64,000 nt of DNA from Siphonodentalium dalli. Taxonomy: Eukaryota > Mollusca > Scaphopoda > Gadilida > Siphonodentaliidae. Below, in pieces: positions 1-58,775 of this stretch. Location of the stretch: contig CP136062.1 in the NCBI GenBank assembly GCA_032622095.1, forward strand, positions 157,600,875 to 157,664,874, read 5' to 3'. The notes beneath the pieces are model-generated. The model had not been told where the DNA came from and ran no database searches. It saw nothing but the letters and a program-made list of their open reading frames with translations. Positions within the stretch are counted from its first letter, which is position 1; the number at the start of each line of letters is the position of its first letter. Position numbers and translations under genes: made by a program.

Positions 1-463
1 AGTCAAATATAGTTTCTTCTGAGATAAAGATAGAGTCAGTAGCATGACTTACCATGATTCTCTATTACTGGCACCTGGCAAGGGTACATCTGCCCGATAC
101 AGAGTATTTTTTTTTTTATTTAAAACAAACTCTTAACCCAACATAAACAACTTAAAAACTCGCTATGCATCGGGCACATGTAGCTTATATATAGCAACAT
201 TGCCTTTAAACTGAATATTTAGCCAGTATAACAAACTGAACAGAGGAGTACCTACATCTTCATTGAGATATGATAATCAGGTGTCTTTAAAGTCTTAGTT
301 TAACTCACTGGATTTCTTTATACATCTCTATGTAAAACCTAATTGTCTTTTTAAACTAATGTTCATGTTTTGATCACAATAAAAAATATTTAAAAAAACT
401 AAAACAAACGTCAATTCCAACCACGTCGACTATAACGATAACGTCTGAAGTACGCTCAGTACA
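1..463. other. Non-coding AT-rich DNA, nothing recognised
   Basis: Short A/T runs and no ORF of note. It is presumably intron or 5' flank of the channel gene. Confidence 0.4.
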
Positions 464-1001
464 CAGGGTCCGCGCTGGACCGAAATTTACTTTTGCCAAA
501 TAATTTGCCAAATGAAAATATATTTTGCCAAATTTGTTTAGCATTTGCCAAATGCTATCTCTTTAGTATCATTTTCTGCAACATTAAGTCTTATGTTTCG
601 ATACTCGCGGTTTGAACGACTTTTGATATCGATAGAAAAACAGTTATTTATAGTTAATTATACTCGCATCTCTATTGTGGTCTATCATGCAACAATAAGC
701 CAATCACCGAACAATACAATGGTAGAAGGGTTGCTTCATCAGAAGTGAATATCACAGGAGTATTCCCTCCAACCATCAGTAGTAATGCTGGGAGATTATC
801 TGCGTCTTAACAGAGGTGTTAAATTTCCCTAAACCTTCTAACATACCACTAATATAATTATGTTGTAAGAGTTTCCTGAAATGAATGGTAATGATTGACC
901 AATATTTTTCAAATTGCTTGATTAATTAAAAAGTGACTTGCCAAAACTTTTGCCATATGAAAATATTTTTTGCCAAATGTGAAGTGGCAGCGCGAACCAT
1001 G
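464..1001. mobile_element. Short hAT-like MITE
   Basis: The left end CAGGGTCCGCGCTGGAC is an imperfect inverted match to the right end, which ends GCAGCGCGAACCATG. The flanks TCAGTACA (456-463) and TCAGTAAC (1002-1009) agree at six of eight positions, as expected for an eroded 8-bp duplication. Inside, TTTGCCAAAT motifs occur near both ends in inverted orientation. There is no transposase ORF. Confidence 0.6.
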
Positions 1002-1712
1002 TCAGTAACTGTTATAATTAAATAAGTACTTCTTTATTTGTGAGACGAATTAATCGCTATAAACAAGATGATAATCACTCCAATAAGGTGTATCACCACT
1101 TTATAATCCATGTTTTAAAACGACGTTTTGCAATGCCATTTTGATATACAATTTATGAGAATACGTTTAACACTTTGGGCAAGAGTATTTTCTATTGCCA
1201 CCAAATGTCCACATCAGATGGTTTCACGTCACTTTAACCTGGTAACGCCGGGTAAACCTGCTAGTATGTTATACCTATATACTATATATGGTCATCTATA
1301 TGTAGAACCCGTTCCTTTCCCGGAGCATGTACTCCGACCACACAAGGACCAATATCTTTTGGATTGGAACGGGCTTAGCCAGTGCATGATAATTACATGA
1401 GCGGTTACGCGTGGCATGTACACGCACACGTTTTTTTTACATATTTACTTGTTAATTGTGTTGGCTACAAGTAGAAACTACCACATTATATTATATTATT
1501 CTTCAGATTCCGAGAACTTCCACACTGTTTCACCATCTCAACGTAGAAAATCGGCCGGTGAGTATCTACCTTCGATATCCAAATTAAATCACACGTTTCC
1601 CATGTCAACGAGCTCGTGCACTCTACAGGCGGGCCTTGTACCATACAGAGACGAGGGCCCCGACCGACCTCAAGCTAAAGGCGTTGGCGGTAGGTTTTGC
1701 TGTTTAAATAGT

Positions 1713-2110
1713 CATCCGTTAAAACCGCCATAAACAGAACGAATATTATATTATATACAGATTTTGTTCTTTTACCCATCATAAATATCGCATAAATGAT
1801 ATGTTATTGTCAAGTTAGTACGCGTTGTTGTGTAAACAAATAGCAAAAGTGTTACAGAAACAGGATTTTGTTTATATAACAAAGTCTATGAATTTGACAA
1901 TAACACACTATTTACCCGATATCTATGATTGATATAAGAACAAAATAGGTCTATAGTTTAATATTCTTTCTGTTTATGGTAGTTTTAACGGGTGTGACTA
2001 TTTTAACAACATACTCATGGCAAGGCCAACCGTACCTTCGACCGGCGAGGCATTGCACCCTCTCCAATGCGATGAGCCCGCAGTATAAACCCGGAATGTG
2101 ATAGACTCTT
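1713..2110. repeat. Dispersed repeat, partial copy related to 27205-27346
   Basis: The sequence around 1916-2030 (ATGATTGATATAAGAACAAA and what follows) matches 27228-27330. The part around 1720-1860 matches 58617-58770. It is a fragment of the TIR family described at 26558-27346. Confidence 0.55.
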
Positions 2111-2387
2111 CAACAACATGGATTAAGTCTATACAAGCACTAACTAAGTCACTAGAATACACCTTATTCAAATATATATATACACACAGTACACACAAAG
2201 GTAAACAAACAGCTGGATCACTTCCAGATTATGGGGGACTTTGCTTCCTGTACGCTAAAACATTATACAGCTATGTGTGGGTATTTACAATTAAACTTAC
2301 AAACCTTACATAAATGCTCTTCGTCGGCATCACAATAGTACCAACGTAGGTTGTAGGAGAAGGCCGTCAGCCCTTTCAAACAAAAAT

Positions 2388-2415
2388 AATATATATATAT
2401 ATATATATATATATT
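2388..2415. repeat. (AT)n microsatellite
   Basis: About 28 bp of alternating AT. Confidence 0.9.
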
Positions 2416-2518
2416 CCGATCGACACATGGCCATTTCGATAATAAATGAGAATTTGTTAAGCAAATATGAAGCACTGAACACTCATACTGAGTCCGTGCC
2501 TCCATAACATAATCCGTA

Positions 2519-3452
2519 TACAGTAGGTAAACATTGTGCGATAAGCAAAACACTCAACACCGGGGGACCCCACTAAACCCACTGCATGTGTATCACCAGG
2601 AGTCACCGTGTTCTATATCTCGTGACCCACGGTGAACGTGTGTTGAGCATATTAATACAAGAAACCCAATGTCAGAAATGGTAACGCGCTCATATATTAT
2701 ATACCCATGATTGTCATTATAGAATATAAAATATATTGGTTTCACGAATGACCAACTCATAATTCCGTTAAAACAACTAATCCTTCAAATTAATATGATA
2801 ATAACGTACTACGTTATTCGAAAACTTACTCCTTCCAAGACCATGATATGTAGATATACCATTAGATTAGGTGAATAATAATTGTACCCGCACAGATTAA
2901 TACATTGCAGTATATTATCAAGTCGCATTAATGCATGTGCCGGTTTAAATCTGGTATCAATGGTGCTGCGTATTTATGTATTTATATTTCATGGACATGT
3001 ACCGGCATATAACAATTAAATGTATGTGCTACGCCGTGTTACTGAAAGCATACATGTCATTTGGACCTTGCTGGTTAAAGACACGGATGGCCTTCGTTAT
3101 AGGCTATAATTTAGAAATATCAGTTACTAAATTATAATATGTTGTAAAGAATATACTAATATTATACTACAATGATAGTATGAATGCCATATTATCCTCA
3201 AAACACACATTTTTGGTTATATAAAGCACATACAGAGTGAGCAATAAGCACAACACTCAACACCGAGGAAATGTGTTTAGGAGACGTATCCACGGTGACC
3301 CATTCAACACCGAAAATTTGAAAGGTAAGGGTTAGCTAGCGCTATACTGATACGTTATAAACAATTTGGTGGAATTTCTAACCAAAGTTCACCTAATGCA
3401 TGGGGTATCTCCGGCGATGAGTGTTTTGCTTATCTCATACTCTTTACATACT
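2519..3452. repeat. MITE-like repeat with 'GATAAGCAAAACACTCA' ends
   Basis: The motif GCGATAAGCAAAACACTCA lies at about 2539. A diverged direct copy is at about 3240, and an inverted copy at 3417-3440 (TGAGTGTTTTGCTTATC). A further copy is at 35250-35268. The right end CTCTTTACATACTG is the inverse of CAGTATGTAAAGAG at 35231. No clear target duplication was found, so the element is probably nested or eroded. Confidence 0.5.
3088..3215 (+). repeat. Fragment of the 789-bp TIR family (left end)
   Basis: GGCCTTCGTTATAGGCTATA and the following ~120 bp match 26562-26690 and, inverted, 47560-47672. Confidence 0.6.
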
Positions 3453-4679
3453 GCTTGTTTGCATAACATGAGGTTTATTTACATGACTTAGAAATAGCAT
3501 TTAATACAACTATTAGTTATTTAAGTCCAGCGTTTAGGTTCATATTGTACATGGGTACATCTGGTGGGCTAAGTCCTCATTTTGGAAGATTCGTCAGAAT
3601 AAAAATGAGTCAGGACCATATGTATCAGCCATTTATTAACTCTGAAATATGTTTGTAAAAGTAAAACATTAAGTGATCCAGACAGACTGGTGGACAAAAC
3701 AAACCAAAGCACTGCCACTGATGGTTATTTAAACCAAATGTCCGGCTACCACCTTTGACCAAAAAATCTCAACCAAATATGTACCAGGCAAATTTCCATT
3801 GCGAGCTATTTCTGAATAGAACCTGGTATAAAATGGTCTACTGTGAGGGTTTACGAGCGGATAATTTAACCCATTCACAATACAAACCGTTCATAACACC
3901 ATGCATACATGGCCTCAATAGCTTGAAGATGAGTGTGACTCGCCACACAGTAGTATTTCAACCAGACTCTACTCATGATTCATTCCATGAACTGGATATT
4001 GCATGCACACTTCTGTTACAATATGATAGGTAGCACTATTTGTGATGACGATAGGATATCATATGCATATCACGATTCAATTTAGTCTTTTAGACTTGGA
4101 CAAATTATTGAAATTTCAACACGCAGTGATGAATAGTGACCTCATATAATGGTAGTTTTGTTTCTCATTTATAATAGCATGCCATTCCATGCCTAAGCTA
4201 AAATATCCACTCTGTAACAAATGAATTTAGTATCCGGGGAAGTTGGGCACATTATTAGCTCAGAATAGTTCATTGCATGTACGCAGCATAACACATTTCA
4301 AATAACTTTAATTATAGGTAAAAATGGGCAGAAATGTAAAAATTACAGTAAGTTTGTACAACCTTCCCCGAAGCACCATGCAATTTGCACAAAATATCCA
4401 CAAATAGAGAGCGCCACTGTGCGGTAGGATTTACATGTCATCATGACATAAAAAAAATCAGCATCCATCTTACTTCTTCTTACTTGAGTGTCGATCCGTC
4501 GTTTAGGACAACCACGTCTCCATGTATTTATGTATCCACCTCCACACCACATCGATATCTGAAATGCCCTTTTCAACATCACCACCACATATATTATTCC
4601 ACCACCATAATCACTGAAGAGAGATAACTCTATTACACCATCACCTGAAATTTCTATCAACTTACATGTCGAAGGGAAT
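3453..4679. other. Non-coding, no feature recognised
   Basis: Ordinary AT-rich sequence. The longest reading frames (for example 3755-4033 and 4343-4660) have no recognisable motifs and lack splice or homology support. Confidence 0.35.
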
Positions 4680-4684
4680 AATTT

Positions 4685-5000
4685 TGACAGGAAATTTTGC
4701 CATCAACAATCAGGGTTCTTTATTGTGCACACATGGCTGTGCACGGGACAGCCATTTACGTCCCCACCTGATGGGGTGGCTTGACCAAATCAGTGTCATC
4801 CAGGCTGTACATGACACATGGCGGGAGAGGATTACCGCTTAATGACACCTCGTCGATGCATATATACACAGTACTTTATATAGGCCCGCTCGGAGCTCCT
4901 CTCGACTTCTGTTTTGTCGAGGATCAACATGAATGAAGGGGTCCAAGCGAAACCTCTAGTCGATAGTCGAAAACGATAACGACTCGGCCATCGAACTCCA
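4685..5000. repeat. GC-richer block, possible SINE or LINE 3' relic
   Basis: It is more GC-rich than the surroundings, with GGGTTCTTTATTGTGCACAC, then GGGACAGCCATTTACGTCCC. This resembles the 'GGTTCTTTWACGTGC...ACGTCCCATCC' block common in invertebrate retroelement tails. That similarity is from memory and not tested. Confidence 0.3.
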
Positions 5001-7703
5001 GCAATGCTTTCACTTCGATGCTTTCACTTTCAAATTATTAAATGACAAACACAAAATTAAGTAGCAATGCATGTAATATTTCTCAATAAATTGAATAATT
5101 TCACATTACTAGTATCTCTTTACTTTGGACAAAATCAAGAGTTATGTTACTTTCATAAAACTAGCACTAGCAGTATTCACATTCAAGTTAAACTAAGCTG
5201 AATGTATCTACAATCCTTGAATTCCCGATGTGTAAATGTGACCACTGTATTCACAGGCAATCTGATAATTAGAATCATATAATTTTGAACTAAGGCCCGG
5301 TAAATCCACGTTGAAAATACGAAGTCAGAATAATTCCTCACGTCCATGATTTTCTACATTTTTGTTTTGAGAATTGTCCCGACCTTGTCCTTGTTGGTAT
5401 AACTCGAAATGTGTTTTGATTTTTTTGTTCGGTCTTCGCTAATGCCAACTGTTGTTAAGCTTTGGGGTTGGAACAGAGACTACGGCGGAGAATTGATCAA
5501 TTAGATTCATTTTTGCGATTAAATTCATTCAGTTGATGGCACCTATGATCTAGTTATCTAGCCAAGTTAACTTACAGTAAATCATTACTTGAAACATAAA
5601 CGACAATAACAAAGACGCAGGGTTTGAGACTGTCAGTTTCAAACACAAACTTGACCATGTCGAAGAACGGAAGTCTCAAATCACAGTAACAGAAGTGTTT
5701 TTGGTGAAATTTGTTCCGTCCGAAACAAGATATGAAGTACTATTTTTAGTTAGATCACTCACCTTCTATGTATATAATTTTCATCTCATCCTTTTATTGT
5801 GTGGTAATAGGTAATTTGTGATTTCTGTATTTGATCTACGAGGCTTATATTAGCTTATATTAGTAACAGCCATGTCTATGCAACGTCAAATCCTCCCACA
5901 AGCCCACCCACCCAATGGAAGAATTTGACTTATATTTCACCAGAGTTGATCTATTGTGGTGTTGCAATTTCTCATACAAATCGCCGTTATTTAGTAAAGG
6001 TACATTCTTTATAGAGTTAATACCCTTCAGATTAAATATATGCATGATTAGCTATCTATGTTGTGATTTAGTGGTCAATCCCAAGTTCACGTGCCACGTG
6101 TTGCAAGATTGACCATTAATTAATGAAAATTTAGGTACGTATTGTCCATTTATTAATGGTCAAACTTATGCGCATGATGTGAAACAAACATATCGTCGGA
6201 ATGGAGTCTACATTTAAATTACGTATTTGTAATCTAGAGTCAGAATTGAATGAAAATAATATTGACATTTTTTACCTCAAACTAGGAACCACCTGTTTTG
6301 CAAGGTGCCAATATTTGGTCTGGTCTTGAAATTTCAAGAGGAGCATGTATTGTATATGTTTAAACATAAAAACTACTAATCAACCAGGGCCCAGAATGTT
6401 TTTAATTCTTTCCTGCATCTTGACCCAAATCCGTTGGAGGGCGCTGCCAATAGAATTGCGCCATTCTAACATGTACATGTAGTATGATGGACGATAACAA
6501 TCCCGTTGGAGACGACCGTCATTACGGCAAACGACCGTTGTTGTGGATCAAATGCATCATATATTATTTCAGCACCGACGTATACTTAGATATTATCATC
6601 GTTGTTGTCAGATCGTTTAAAACTTGTGCTAACATGAACGCGATGAATTATTTTTTTAAATATTATTTATTCAGGTCGCAATTCATACCATAACACCATA
6701 CAAATATAGTATATATTGATACAAGACACTTAAGTTTACAAAATAATGTATGTTTGACAGGTGAGTTATATTTTAAATTATGTGTTTGCCTGTGCAAATC
6801 TACTTGGCTAATATATATGGGCTCCCTGTGCCGTATGTTGGACTGAAGTTCATTGTCAATTTGCTTGCGAGTATAACTACCATACGGAATTGAAACAATG
6901 TCTTTGTTTTTTTTTCCATTTGAAATATGAGACTGGATTTAAAGTATGGAATTGTTAAGTTACAAAAAGGAAGTGTATGATCGGTACTAGACTAAGGGTT
7001 CATATAAAGTTGCCATTTTATTCCATCTTTCTCTAAAAAAAACACCTTTTTTTCGGATTGGAACCACATGGAATGTAATTCTCGTTATTATTTTAGTATT
7101 TGATTCTCTCAATTAGACCCTAGAGAGTGGGTTCAGAATGTGTCGGTTTGCATGAGTAAAAGTATATATTGTATAAAAACTACATTGATATATTATATTT
7201 AGATCCAAAGTTTCATCTGTTAAGCCAAGGATTATAAATTATTATGTCAGCTCTTGCAATTAGCCAATCAGCGTCGATATATAGTGACGGTATATGAACC
7301 CATATTAGATCGGTGACGTAATATGAAATAAATATTAGGTGCTTATCCGCCATCTTGTTTTTTTCAGAAGCTCAGTCGGCTCGGAAATATTTTTGGTGTA
7401 TTTTGGGGCCAAGAAAGGGGATATCTTTCGGAAATCATTTTCTGTGAATTTAAAGACATTGTACAATGTACCAAAACCTGCATGCGATATATTTGAGGAA
7501 TTCTAAAGACTCATAAATTGACTATCAAACTCAACAAGTCCTACTTCTGGTGCTAAGCCATTGACTCAATGCGTTGACGTTCAACGCCCATGGCGAGTCA
7601 CTGTGATTATAGACGACACATTTATCTTACCAAATTACAATAAATTACAGCGACGATTAATTAAAGGGATATGCTGGATTTTGTCCACTGACATAATAAA
7701 TAC
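5001..7703. other. Non-coding AT-rich DNA
   Basis: No exon, repeat or RNA gene could be supported. TRPM N-terminal motifs were looked for here and not seen. Confidence 0.35.
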
Positions 7704-7803
7704 ATTACAGGACGCTTAGTATTCGGATGGTGTCATGCCTCGCCTAATAGTGATCTCACTTCACCTCACATGACACCATATCCGACCACTAAGCGTCCCG
7801 TAA
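7704..7803. repeat. Inverted repeat (hairpin)
   Basis: GACGCTTAGT at 7711 and ACTAAGCGTC at 7788 anchor arms that also pair GGTGTCATG with CATGACACC, with a ~28-nt loop. The stem extends with TTACAG/CCGTAA at the ends. Confidence 0.75.
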
Positions 7804-8065
7804 CTTATAATATTACATTATAAGAATCCAATTTATGAGTAAACTGAAAAATACGGACATTATACACAGGACTCATGTTTCGATAGGGCGTACATGATTA
7901 CATAACTCGCTAGTTAATGTCACATAACTCACTCGTTAATTTATCGTTTACAATCAATCGATATATCAACACATAGGGCATTAATAAAGACCAATATCTC
8001 ATACATGTAAACAATCATTAAGAAACTATTTTATGAATATAACATAACAAACTTGTATCTTTTAG

Positions 8066-53008
<44,943 letters not shown>

Positions 53009-54849
53009 TAATTTAAATATATTTATGGCGTTTACAACAGTGTTCGCGCTGGACCGATAAATCTTCTGGTCAAAACATTGGCCAAATGTAATTTTAATTG
53101 GCCAGATAAAAAAAATTTGACTTTTTTTTTGGCAAATTAAAAAAAAAAAATTTGGCCAAATTAAATCCTCATTTCTGGGCTCACATTTGATGACTAAATA
53201 ATATTTTTTAAATATTATCTCTCTGACTCTATGTCACGTCGCTGATACCATGTTCTCCAACTAATGTGGTGTGTTAGTTGTCATCGCTATTTTCGCCGAA
53301 ATAAAACCACAATTATGTTTATTATCGTGATAGTAGAGGCTCTTATGTCCATTTTTTGGCTCCCGTGTGCATTTTGTGAAGAAATATAGCCACTATTCTC
53401 GTGATGTTGCTTGATATATGGGGCACCAGGAAACAAATGTTAGACACCTGGGGGTCGCGACTGGGTGGATTTATGGCGTCATCAAGATGGCTGCCATCCA
53501 ACATTTCAGAGTAGGCACTGAATCAGTTTGATTAATAGCAAGTAGTGAATTTATGGTAGGAAATATAATATTTCTCTACTGTTGTGATACTATGATAACA
53601 GGCTTCACTTTAACAGAAAAAATTACCACATTTAACCAAGATGGCCGCCAAAATGGCGACCGAAGTTCAGGAAAATGATGAATTTTCACACATGTCTCTT
53701 AAAACATTCACGGTTGTTTGAAATCGGTGGCTAATAGCAACTTAATTTTAAATACAATTGAATACCTAACCAATTGAACATGAGAATATGTCATACTTTG
53801 GGTCCTATTCCTACAAAATGTCGTCAAAATGTGAATTCATAAATAAGCTATGAAATTTTACCAAATATCGATTTTGTAATTCAAGCCAAGCGTTAGCCAG
53901 AAAAAAGCTGAATTTGTTGACAAACATTTGCAACAGGTTTAAACATATAGATTGCCATATAATTACAACCAAAAAAGTGCATCTGTATTGAAGATAGCGA
54001 CCAAAATGGTTGCCAAAATTGATAAATCACTAAAATTTGTCAAATTTTCTTTGATATCACTCCTAATGTGCAATTTAGTAAATATACGTGAATATATTTG
54101 CTCCGTGTTGGCGCAATAACATGGATATATGAAACAATATGAATAGTTTGTGAACAATGGCTGTTTATACTCAAGAATTCGAGAGAATGAAACGACGAAA
54201 ATGAGATGAAATCATCAAAATGGCAATCATGAACAATTTCAGAGTTGGCATTGACTCTGGGAGGAAAATTTAGATAGTGAAATGATTATGTTTCGCGACC
54301 AATAATACCATTGGATCACACTTCCTCCTGACCGTGCAATTTGGACCTCAAAATCCAAGATGGCTCCCAAAACGGCGACCGAAATTCTAATAATTGATAA
54401 TTTTTCACACTCGCCTCAAATGATTCACAGCGGTTTGAAATCGGTGGCTACTAGCAACCTTATTTTTAATGAATTATACTATCTAATCATTCGACAACCA
54501 TGATATGTAAGATTAACATATTATTATCCATATGAATCTAAATTCAGGATGGTGACTCAGATGGTTACCAAAATGGAGAAATCATCCAAATTTGCTAGTT
54601 TTCATTGATAACGCTCCTAATGTGGGTTTCAGTGACTACTGGTAAACAAATTTGTTCCCCTGTTGACAAAAGTGCCAGGAATGCTGATACAATCAGATAC
54701 AATATGAATATTTTGCGAACAGTAGCTGCTTATATCCGAGATTTCATGAGAATGGAAACAGAAACCATTAAAAGTAGATCAATTCATCTGATGTTGACCT
54801 ATTTGAAAATATCCAAATCTGAATATATGCTGATTACATGCATCATTAC

Positions 54850-57650
54850 ATGTACATCGTAAATGTCCTCATTGGGTGACTCGACTGGAGAAAAATCCCT
54901 ACCTCAACAATAAGGCTGTCGTTATTGAGCAATACTTTAATTACTTCCACTTGATATCGACCCCCCCCCCCTTATGGGGTCTGGCTAAGAATTTTTCACT
55001 TGACTCCTGTATTGCTCATGTAATTCCATCATACTAAGTCAATTCTACCGAAATTCAGCTGCTCACGGAAATTGATTGAATGGACATCACACAATGCAGT
55101 ACCCAAAAACAGTAGCGGCATATACTGCGTTGACATTACAGACATCTCCCATGTTAACAAGCTTAATAATTAGTGTATACTAAGTCCAAATATAAGAATA
55201 GGAGCTAATATTTGTGTGATTCGTTCTTATTAATATACATGTACGAAAACACAGGGTATACTTTTGTGAAACTGAGAATTTTGTTAGAATTGCTTGTCCT
55301 TGAATAATATCTAGTTCATATTGTGTGTGCATCCGGGGATTATATGAGAGTAATTGGTTTGTAGCAGACTACCAAACGAGAGCGTTCAGATGTGAGCTCT
55401 GTGTGTCTTCTGCGAAGAAGAATCGCATCGGCGGAATTCTACCAGACCTCTGCTTATTACATGCGATATATAGCGACTAGAGATAAATTATGTTCAGGTT
55501 CGTACCAAAACAGAAACTGCTGTGGAGCTCTGGACAGCTCATAGGTCAACTCACTGACTCCACACCCAAGATATGCGAAAGCGTGTCTGATTTTTATCGA
55601 GCTAGGATAGGAAGATAGCCTCATATAATGAGTTCAATTGGTATACATGTGTATTTGAGTTCAACAGAGATAGTTTTCTGGACATCGCATATACTGCAAG
55701 TTCGTTCCGTGTATGATCCCCATCTTCCTGTGCAGAACTTATGCACTTATATCATATTTGTCACATGTGTGATCAAAGTTCTTTCATGCTTGCGTTATGC
55801 GGTCTCATCAAAATGTCACACAAGAAACATATTCACACCAAAATTTCTTTAAATGCCTGCATTTCTGTAATTGTATCGGCTATCGGCAATGTTCCAGTTA
55901 AAATTGATAATTTCTCGCATCAATGCACAGTTCGACTTGGCTGTAGAGGCAATTCAACTCAGCGACATGTTGAGGTACATGTAGTATTGGGTGGAAAGTA
56001 TGTAGTATTCTTTCCAGATGTTTTATACAGTAACATTTGATATCGCACAACAATGAAATCAGGTCTGCAGAAAACTCAGGTCGTTAAAAACGTTGTAATC
56101 TTATACCTTCCTGAGCAATAGTTGAAGTAAATTTCAGTTATGGACTCTTCAAATAGCCAACAATCCACAATATTCTCTCAATTCAAGCATAACATTGTTA
56201 TCTATTACTTCCAACTTTTGCGCATTATCTTTATTCCAAGCTTGTTATTGGCCTACTTGTGGATCCGACTATTATGGTTGTACGGTTTGCCAGCAAATTC
56301 TATAAACTACATTTGTTCGATGGACAATTAAAGGATTTCGTTCGAGATTGCGGGGTTTCTGTGATTCGAAGAACTTTACTTTCTGTGAACTAACAGTTGA
56401 TGTATAATGCCAATAAATGTCCCCATGTGGACGTTTTGCAAGAAATGTTAATAAACGTTCCATTAAATGATCTTGACTGTATTCATTACTTCGTTGCACC
56501 ATAATAAGGCATGGACCAAAGATGAGCTTCTGGTGTTTCGATGAGGTATTTCGTCACTAAATATCCAGGCACTAGGCATAGGCATTTTGATTTCACGATA
56601 TAGTTTCGTTGACAACCAGAAAGAAGTTGAGGATCCGTTATTGTCACTTGCTGGACTCGACATGGAGAATGACATACCTTAGGCTATTTTTGCCCGATAT
56701 TGATGTTTTGACATATTCTAAAATAAACTGACAAGCATTAACTCGGTTATGTGCACAGTTCTGTTAGACTACATCGAAGTGAATATACAATGTATCTGCT
56801 ATGATGTCAGCGGTCGTATTGACATTTATTTATTAAATCTGTATTATGGACTCTCCATTCCACAACCGAAACAAACATTCTATATATAGTCTCTGATATG
56901 CAGTCGGAGAGTTGTGTGGTGAACTCTGTTAGCTTGCGAGATGAGTTTGTAATTCAACTGTAGTTGCTGGGGTGAGTTGGTTGTAGATAGACTACCATCA
57001 ATGTGACCATCTATTCGACGGAGTAACAAGATTAGTACAAGTGCAGACTCACGTCTTGAGAAGTGTGACAATGTCTCAACTATTCAAACGAATTTCGGGT
57101 GATGAAACACAGATATGCCAGAAAACAGTTTCATAATTAGATACGTTAACAATTATATTTCCCGGTGGCAGTATGATAGCAATGCAACTTCGACTTCGAT
57201 GAAGTCAAGGTGTATTATATTTTTTCCTGAATCTTCTAAATTGTTGTGGCCTGGCGATATCAACGTGGTCAACAATTCATCAAGAATAGGCAACGAATAA
57301 AGCAGATCTGACCCAAACGAAATAATATAGCCATAAAGTTGGATTTCTGTCTGTATTATGACTGCATGGATTCTTTTGCGTTCGAGTACTCGTTGTGCTC
57401 TTATAATGATAGTCAGCACATATCCGGTTTGACTTCCTTCCCAGGAAACGGACAGGATCGTTTAAATTATATTGGGCAATTTCATGTTAGGTTTCTAAGA
57501 ATCCATTTTGATATATTTTCCATTATAAACCAACTATGTTTGGTCAAACATAGTCACAATATACCTTAACATGATAGTATCTAATTTAGATTGGGCGAAT
57601 ATATCCAACTCCTTTGCTAAATGCCGTTTGAGAATATAAACATTTGTCAC
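54850..57650. other. Central unique part of the hAT-like element
   Basis: Several short frames (for example 55741-56040, 57153-57419 reverse) show no motif I recognise. It may be a decayed transposase or captured DNA. Confidence 0.3.
54961..54971. repeat. C11 homopolymer
   Basis: Eleven C in the centre of the hAT-like element. Confidence 0.95.
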
Positions 57651-58574
57651 ATTTTATAACTGTGAGTTATGGCGGCCATTCTGGCTACCATCTTGGGTCA
57701 AATAGATCAATGTTGAATGTAATTGAATGACACTAACGACATTTAAAACTGTGTACATTTTTGTTTATTTAATATGCCTATTTCTGTCCAATGTTAATCT
57801 AGAACCTCGAGAAGCAAGTTTATTTGTGAAATTACATAGCGCATTATTTAATTTGCATTTTTCGGAGTATGGACAACAATTAGACACAAATTACAGCATA
57901 ATATGTTTTCCAAAGTACTTGGTGTCATGACTGATAAAAAACAAAGACAAGTCCTACTCGCCACAGTTTACAAATAACCGAAAATGATGTAAGGGCATTG
58001 TGTAACAATTCAACACATTTCTATATTTCGATCACCATTTTGATAACCATCTTGGTTTTTTTTATCAATCTTGTCGGTTCAAAAGGAAGCTTGGTGCAAT
58101 TATATCATTGCCGTAGAAATATTTTCTGTGTTAAATTTTCTTCCTCACTCAGTGCCCATTCTGCAATTTTGTGTGGCTTCCATGAAGATGATTTGACTTA
58201 ATTTTCGTGGTATAATTCTGTTGAATTATCGGGTATAAGCAGCTATATGGGTCACCAAATTTACAAATTATTCCATAAGTTCATGCATCTCCGCGAAAAA
58301 GTAGCACATAATCACATATATTTACTTTTCCCCCAACACATGAGTGATATCAATAAAATTTGGACAGATTTTGGTGATTTCTCCATTTTGGCAGCCATCT
58401 TGGCCGCCACCTTAAACCAAAATGCACTATTTTCAGTGTAACTATATGGCAATTCACATATTTAAAACATTTTTACATTATCTTCATCAAATTCATTTAT
58501 TTTCTGTTCAACTCTTGGCGAGAACCACATAATTGAATTTTGGTTAACTTTCATAGCACATTTTTGAATTCACA

Positions 58575-58775
58575 TTTTAAAGACACGGTTGGTGGTGGGT
58601 ATCCTGTGAAAATATATCCACCCGTCAAAAACCGCCACAAACAGAAAGAACATCAAAATGTAGATAGTCTTTGTCCGTATACAAATAAGCAAAATCGCAT
58701 AAACAGTATGTTATTGTCATATGCTTGACCATTGTTATGTAAACAAAGGCATAAAAAGTTACTTTTCTGGTGTTT
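58575..58775. repeat. Repeat fragment nested in the hAT-like element
   Basis: TTAAAGACACGGTTGGTGG and ACCGCCACAAACAGAAAGAA relate it to 1713-1860 and the 789-bp TIR family. Confidence 0.45.

Noticed and set aside
3755-4033. 92-codon frame as an N-terminal TRPM exon
   Set aside because: No TRPM motif, no convincing splice borders in phase, and composition like the surrounding non-coding DNA.
54850-57650. hAT transposase inside the 6.9-kb element
   Set aside because: No dimerisation-domain or RW motif seen. Frames are short and unrelated to one another.
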